Source: Lycocorax pyrrhopterus obiensis
Taxonomy: Eukaryota > Chordata > Aves > Passeriformes > Paradisaeidae
NCBI GenBank assembly: GCA_014706295.1
Contig: JACSVZ010000002.1
Span: 16,042,494 to 16,106,493, forward strand
DNA length: 64,000 nucleotides
Direction: 5' to 3'
The notes beneath the pieces are model-generated. The model was not told where the DNA came from. It saw only the letters and a list, made by a program, of their open reading frames with translations, and ran no database searches. This document shows, one piece after another, positions 57,831-64,000 of the stretch (position 1 is its first letter; every line of letters begins with the position of its first letter). Position numbers and translations under genes: made by a program.

Positions 57831-60800
57831 TCTGGAGGCTTTCTGATTTATTAGTGATTTCATGCTATACTGATAAAGAAACTTTCAATTGTTTATTGTA
57901 GTGCAAGTTTTTAGTTCTTTCATTACGGTTATCTGACATATTCTGAGTTTCTTCTAACTACTAACTTTTAGCTGTTCAGGCAGAAATATTTCCACACCGT
58001 TAGCCTGCATTTGAATTGTTAGGAAATTCATGCTTCTGCTTTTTGGAAAAAAAGCTTAAAGGAGAATTGGTCATCTGTTGTGCTGAAACTTTTTGCTGTG
58101 GCAAATTGGGCTAGAATTGAAATCTCTGAATATCTCTTTTTAAGCCTTCAGAGGCTTGCTTTGATTCTTGTAACATTCTCTCAGAGGCCTTTCTGCACTA
58201 TGCAATCACTTATTTTACATTTGAGGCAATTTAATGTTACTATGGGGATTGAATTGCTAATTGCAAACTTTGAGTAGTTAGTTATAATTTATTCATTTCT
58301 ATTTTGTTTGTGTTTTCTAAAAAACATAATGCTAATTTCTTAGCAGTATTCTATGTCTCTAACTGCAATTCAATTGGTGTGACTAGAATGTGATTTAAAG
58401 GCTGTATGTGTTCTAAGTTTTCCTACACCTTGTGTTCATCATGCCATAGTACTGCAGAGTTGTTCATGTATTTAAGTTCCTTAGCGTACCAAAGCTGCAA
58501 TGATAAGGACTATAGGAAGATTTGGGAACCAATGAATAGTTCTGCATTCAGTCTGTATTTTTGTCCTGTGTAAATGGGCTTACAGACCACCACTGAGTGA
58601 TGAAGATAAATCAAAGAGTTGGCTACTTTTTCTGTTACTTTCTCGTGATACAGTAGGGTTCTGGAAGGAGAAAGGAAGGGAATTAAACAATCTTTTAATT
58701 AAAATTCTGCATCAAGCAAAATATGCATTCTCTTTCAGCAGAGATCATGGTGTGCAATTATCATTTCTGAATGGTTTTAATAGTTATTTTCGTTTGTTTC
58801 TTTGTAGCCCATCATTTCTTTTTTTCCTTCTAGGTTATTTGTTTTACCTTGACTCAAAATTGTTGGTAAATTTAGACAGTGAACTCAAGAGTCTAAATCC
58901 CAGACTTAAGGTCATATTAGCGATCAAATGAAAACCCTCATTCTTATCTTGAAATCTCACTGAGTAAATGTTGTAACTATTCACAAATGTGTCTTTTACA
59001 GTCATGAGTACCTTGGAATGATTTCTCTTGCTTCAGATATTTCAGATGCAGAACACAAATTGCAGATTAAGCCAAAACTAGGATTTACTCCTCCCTCAGC
59101 AGTTTTTCTTTTGCTTTCTTTTTCCATTCTCTTAATCTGTTGTGGCTTCTTAATGTATAGATGCTCCTCTTTGTAGTAGCACCACTTTGTAGTGGTGCCA
59201 CTAGTGGAATGAAATAATTTTTTGCAAATGTACATGAACCTGAAACTTTGGTGGACAGGTAACAGCTTCTCTGTGTACAAGAGTCTTCCATTATGCATCC
59301 ATGTAAGTGACTAAGCCAATAAATAAGTACAGAAGCTGCATGGCTTTTGTCAGTGCTTTGATTTCAGACACTCTTGCTGTCAATGTATGATGAAAAATAT
59401 AACGAAGAGAGCAGTTAGAGGAGATGTTCTTCCAACTGTTATGGTCTTTCTACAACAGTATACTCAATGCCTGTCTTCTAGACACGTCTTGATGCTTTGT
59501 GTGGGTGTTTATATTAGCATTCTAGTTCAGATCACTAGTGCATTTTTTAAAGCAGTTTCCCATCTTCTCACGTTCTGCTGCTTTGGTTTACATCAGCAGT
59601 CCAGTATATGAGATGGGTTCCTTTCTGCTGAACCTAAACAAGCAGATTAGCTGCTAATGGGTATTCAGCAGGCAAGACTAGGATAGTCCAGAGGAAAACC
59701 TTGGAAATGTATATGATGTGGTGCTGAGGTCCTTAGTGCCAATTCTTCTGTTGCATTAAACAAAGGTAATGTTGCATTTTTTCATGCAAGCACATAATAA
59801 AAGAATTTTGCAGCTACCTTATCTTTATGCTGAGTGATATCTCATCCCGTAAATAAAACCCAAGTAAGGGAATGTTTATATAACTCATAAGAGGGTATAA
59901 GCTTCTGATGTTTCTCAAAAGGTGAAGCACTCTGGTCCAGAATTGCTGTCTGCCCCAGAATGATGGTCAGTGCAAATAAGCACAAGATCCTCTTCAGCAC
60001 CTCCTGTCAGGAAGGTGTCATTGCCATAAGAAAAGCTCTTATCCAGAGGTGTTGACATCTTTGAGTAGTTGGTGACAGCCTTGTGTGGTCGGACAGAACA
60101 TTTTCACACTACATGTGTGACAGTTCTTGTCTTTTATGTGCTGCCATGGCTCACTGATGGCCAGTGGTTTTTGGGTTACAAGTGTTTGCGTATTGTATAC
60201 TTACATACACTTACTCTTTACCTATGCCAACTGTTCTCTCAAAAAGACTGTCTTCTGTTAACTCTTTGGCACCTTTGGTACATGCTTGTCCCACTCCCCT
60301 GTTTTATTTCTATCATATTATATTAGAACTGTACATGGAAATTAAGAAATCTAAAAGGAGAAATTAGGCTTATTTTGTAGGACTCTTTGCTTAAGATTTT
60401 TATTTTTCTGATTTAGAAAGCTCCTCTTGGGTTTTGAAATAGTCCAGGCTGAGGACACTGCTCTGCTTTATTATAGAAAGCTTAATTCAGTCTCTCTGGG
60501 AAAATCCAGAACCAATTTTTCTTGCTTACAAGTGTGCCAAAAATTGTATAAATTTGCAAATGATTATTTTTCCCTCTTGGGGCATAACTTCAGAGTAGAT
60601 TGTCAGTTTTTGCAGAGCCTCATAAATCTTCTCACTCTACAGTGAAAAGAATAGGTAGTCATAAAAAAAAAAAGCGTCCCACAACTTAGTCATCTGTTCA
60701 GCAGAACAGTTTTTTATGTTTTATTTACAATATATAATTCTTGCTTTAACAGATTTGGTCTCATCTGTGAAGAGATTTTCAGCATTGAGGCTTTACATGT

Positions 60801-61479
60801 AAATGTCAGAAGAACTTAAAACAGACGTACTATATTTCCTATTTTTAAGCACGATACAGTCCTATATTTTCCATACGGTGTATAAGTTTCTAGTAGAGAG
60901 AAGGCAATGGTATTAAAGTTACTGGACATCCGGTATTGCCTCACAATGTAAGCTAAAGTTGCCTTTTGTATTAAATAGAATTCTTTAGATTGAAGCTCAA
61001 AAAGATGGTTGCAAATATGATAGATCTTACCTTGAGTAGGTGGATGCTCTTGCTTCTACTTTTGAATCCACTCTCTCAAAGTGTTCCAGAGTGGTTTTAA
61101 TTTCTGTTACAGTTTAATTTCATTGAGTGAAGTTTGTGAAGGGGCGAAGTATTTGCACCACCTTGCCCTGTTTTGCTTTTCATTCTGTGTTTGGCTACTT
61201 CACATTATTCATTTTCATCAATGTAGTCGCTTAATCTAGGTATTCAAATTTCAATTTCTACTTGTATGAGAATTGAAATTTGGAAATGCAGTGCTAGGCG
61301 TGCATGTATTAGCATGATGTAAAAATTTAGTGTTCGAGAAAATAATTAACTGAAAGACAGCATGTGGAGAGGTTGCCAAAGCATATGGCGGTGTGCACAG
61401 TAGTTTTTCTAAAGGTTTTTGTCATAAATGCAGTCATTCATCACCCTGAAAGTCTGGCAAATTCAAAGGCCACCAGGTG
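57831..61479 (+). other. MPP7: MPP7 intron, distal part
   Basis: AT-rich intron without recognised exons, RNA genes or transposons. Short open frames show no domain. Confidence 0.65.
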
Positions 61480-61720
61480 AGCTCACTAATGTGCTCTGTC
61501 ATCCTTGAAAGACAACAGAGGTGACCTAGTACCCAGTGAGTAGGAAAAGGCAAGTGCTGTGCTCATCTTCAAAAAGGCCTAAAAATACAACATGAAGAAC
61601 TAGAGGCCAGTCAGCAGTACTGTGATCTGTGGGGGAAATTATGGAACAAACCATGGAACACATTTTTAGGCACAAGGAGGGAAGGAGTTGCCTGAAAATG
61701 CATTTTTGCTTCACTGAAAT
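61480..61720 (+). mobile_element. Old CR1 fragment, reverse transcriptase region
   Basis: Diverged sense CR1 sequence. The series tgctcatcttcaaaaaggcc, gaactagaggccagtcagca and attatggaacaaaccatgg follows the order of the CR1 segment around the conserved FKKG...NYRPVSL-like region just before the reverse transcriptase core. It has stops and no tail. It is a different, internal part of CR1 from the tails at 24 kb and 55 kb, and is probably an older insertion. Confidence 0.7.
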
Positions 61721-64000
61721 TTTTGCTTTATCAGTGGAGTTTCACTAGATATCCTGTCTTACTGCATTCAGGAAGCTATTATAAAAGCGCTGCATACATT
61801 ATGGATACATTACTTATCCAGAAGTTAGAGGTGTGAGGTAACTGTTTTTATGATGCATGTGGTAATTTTATACTAATATGAAAGGTAATCCCTGTATTGC
61901 ACGTTGATTGCATCTTTGTGCACGGGAGTTTTTAATTTCCGTAGGTATAGCCTTTAAATTACAAAGATGTGAAAGACAGATGTTGTCATCTAATGATCTG
62001 ATTCAAAAAATAGATTTAACTAACAAGGCAAACTATGATCAAATAAAATTAGATATTTGGGGGAAAAACCCCACTCTGTGTTGCATCTCGAGTGGAAGTG
62101 TGCTGAGGTTGCGGTGTCTGTTACCACAGACCATGGAATGTTTATCCCTAGAGTCAGTCATTGTGCTAGTAAATTAATAAAATTTTCCACCTGATGTAGC
62201 AAAAGCCAATATCTAGAACTGTCTAGTAGCAGTTATATTTTCCTGCTTACTTGTTTAGCTTCTGGTTTTTTTGGTTAGGCAGTTACTCTCTACAACTCCT
62301 CCATAATCAAATAAAACCTTAATGATTGTCCTTAAATGCTTAACTGGAGTACAATATCCACTCTTAGGAAAATAAAAATTTGTTTTCAGTCATTTCTATG
62401 TACAGGTTTCCCAGGATAAAACCAGCTTCATCGGCAGTGGCACTTCTTTTTTCTTCGAGAAACTAGGCGGTAGCATAGGCAACTGCTTCTGACCCCAGAG
62501 CTGATGGAAGCTCAGTCTGGGTAAAATCAAGATGTTGCTGAAGCAATCAAAAAATGATGGATTTGAGACTTTTTGATTTACTGTGCCTTTTAGTTATTCA
62601 AGTTCACAGTCTAAGTAAATCACAAATTTCTGCCAAAGTCAGGGAGCTGCAACTCCTTTTTTTGTTTAGTTTCTCTGCTTTGTGAGCTAGAAATATGAAG
62701 TTGTCCAGTCACTTACAGTTTTGTGAAATCCAGTATGAATTAGTCTAAGTAATTGCCGAGTAAACAATGTCTGCATAAGCAATGTAAAATTCAGATTCAT
62801 ATTGTGGAGACAGTAGTGCTTTGCGTGTAGTTTCCAGATGAGAACAAATTATTTTACAACTTAGAAATCAAGTGATATAGTGCTTTCATGCTCCAGCATG
62901 ATATGTCAGAACTTCAGCATCCTTTAACCAATGACATACTGAAATAATCTTATTAAGATTGCAGAAATGATCAAGGAATCAATCAAGACTGAGACTTTGC
63001 TATGCCATATTGTATTAACATGCTCTTTACTTCGAACAACAGATAGTCAAAATGAGGAAAAACAGATGTGGACTTAGGGTTATGAAGCACAGCAGAAGAC
63101 AGGAAAAATGGCAGGCACAAGTGTCACTGACATGGCATTATATTGTTATGGACGTAGTTGTGAAAGTTCAGGTTAAATAAAAAAGAATGGGCTTAAAGAA
63201 TGAGCTTTAAATTAAAGAGTGAGGGAGTCCTAGGCAGTGAGAGGAGTGAGTGCTGCTGGGGGAGAAGTAAGCAGAGAAAAGCAAGTGTGGAAGAAGGAGG
63301 AAGGTTGGAGGGAACACTTGGTGCAAAATGGAGATGTTCTGGTGAACTCTGAGCATTTTCAGTGTGCGAAGAGTGGTTTGGTTGCTCTTTAAATCTATCC
63401 CTGCTGCCTGGCATCTATCCTGCTCCTCCCTCAGCAGCATGCTGGGGAGTGCTAGGGTATCATTGGGGATCCTGTTTCCCAAGGACATGAGGGAGTCCCC
63501 AGCCAAGTTCTGCACCCCACGTCCTCTGCCAGACCTCGCTTTCTCCTCCTTGCCAAGCACAGAAGTCCCCGATTTAGCTCCTTCTGCAACTCCTCCAACC
63601 ATCTGGAGTTCATGCCTCCTTCAGAGCAGTAGAACTGAAGCACGAAATCTATGAATGTGGTGTATTTGCATTAGTTCAGACTACTGTTGTCTTTTTTTTT
63701 TAGATTTTAATTAATATTTGTATATCCATGTATCTTCAGGAAAATAACGTAAATAAAGTTAAATGTTTAATATAGTCCTTTATGCTATTCTGAAATAGCT
63801 TTAAAGAAACTTGTTAGAAGTCTTAAAATACTTTGGGTCTTAAAAGCACTCATGCTGGAAAAAATCTAAATTTTGAAAGGCATAACTTGTGGAGGAGGGA
63901 ACAGGGTGGTGTTTAAATGATAGTGTATCCTTTCCCTTTTCGAAAGAACCAAGGCACAGTGCATCTTTAATGTTGATAACTCCTCATTAAAAACCTTAAC
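61721..64000 (+). other. MPP7: MPP7 intron, to window end
   Basis: AT-rich except for a relatively GC-rich block at about 63,200-63,650 that is open in several overlapping frames but has no recognisable domain or splice-bounded exon. The next MPP7 exon (continuing the L27 region in phase 0) was looked for and not found, so the intron runs past the window. Confidence 0.6.

Noticed and set aside
63207..63602. 131-codon minus-strand frame near the window end
   Set aside because: Low-complexity, serine- and leucine-rich in part, with no domain; reported only as an unexplained block.

Overview
This is a vertebrate nuclear window, most likely from a bird. It is AT-rich and mostly non-coding. Its recognisable interspersed repeats are avian types: CR1 retroposon fragments, two of which end in the ATTCTATGAT-type 3' tail, and solo LTRs of endogenous retroviruses. 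Nothing looks bacterial, viral or plasmid-borne: there are no operons, the open frames are short, and the only clear coding sequence is split by GT-AG introns. The only gene I can support is the 5' part of MPP7, a MAGUK p55-family polarity scaffold, on the + strand. LAYOUT: 1-15,360 is AT-rich DNA upstream of the gene with no exon I can support. 15,361-15,530 is a short, dense CpG island, the best promoter candidate, followed by a possible splice donor at 15,539. 18,288-18,452 is the exon carrying the MPP7 start codon (18,416), with 128 bases of 5' UTR and 12 full codons. A 13.9 kb intron follows, holding a minus-strand CR1 tail (24,111-24,505). 32,314-32,432 is the second coding exon, encoding the start of the L27 region. 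From 32,433 to the window end lies one intron of more than 31.5 kb; the next MPP7 exon was not found and should lie beyond 64,000. That intron holds nearly all the mobile DNA: solo LTRs at 37,131-37,767, 42,005-43,100, 55,138-56,439 and 57,047-57,486, each with a short target-site duplication read directly from the flanks; a 1.5 kb CR1 copy at 51,985-53,500 with a broken reverse transcriptase; a CR1 tail at 54,961-56,475 split by the third LTR; an ERV-derived fragment at about 57,540-57,830; and an old CR1 fragment at 61,480-61,720. HOW THE PARTS FIT: the CpG island and the two coding exons fit a simple model of promoter, non-coding first exon, start-codon exon and L27 exon. Three LTRs carry their poly(A) signals antisense to MPP7. 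The fourth (57,047-57,486) is in the sense direction, with a TATA box and AATAAA, so it is the one most able to affect the MPP7 transcript. I found no novel multi-gene system. The most informative observations are the nested insertion history, the structural differences between the two related LTRs, the sense LTR with long inverted ends, and the candidate promoter. Family names for repeats and MPP7 come from pattern recognition and memory, with no database search. Exact bases, splice sites, duplications and signals were read from the sequence.
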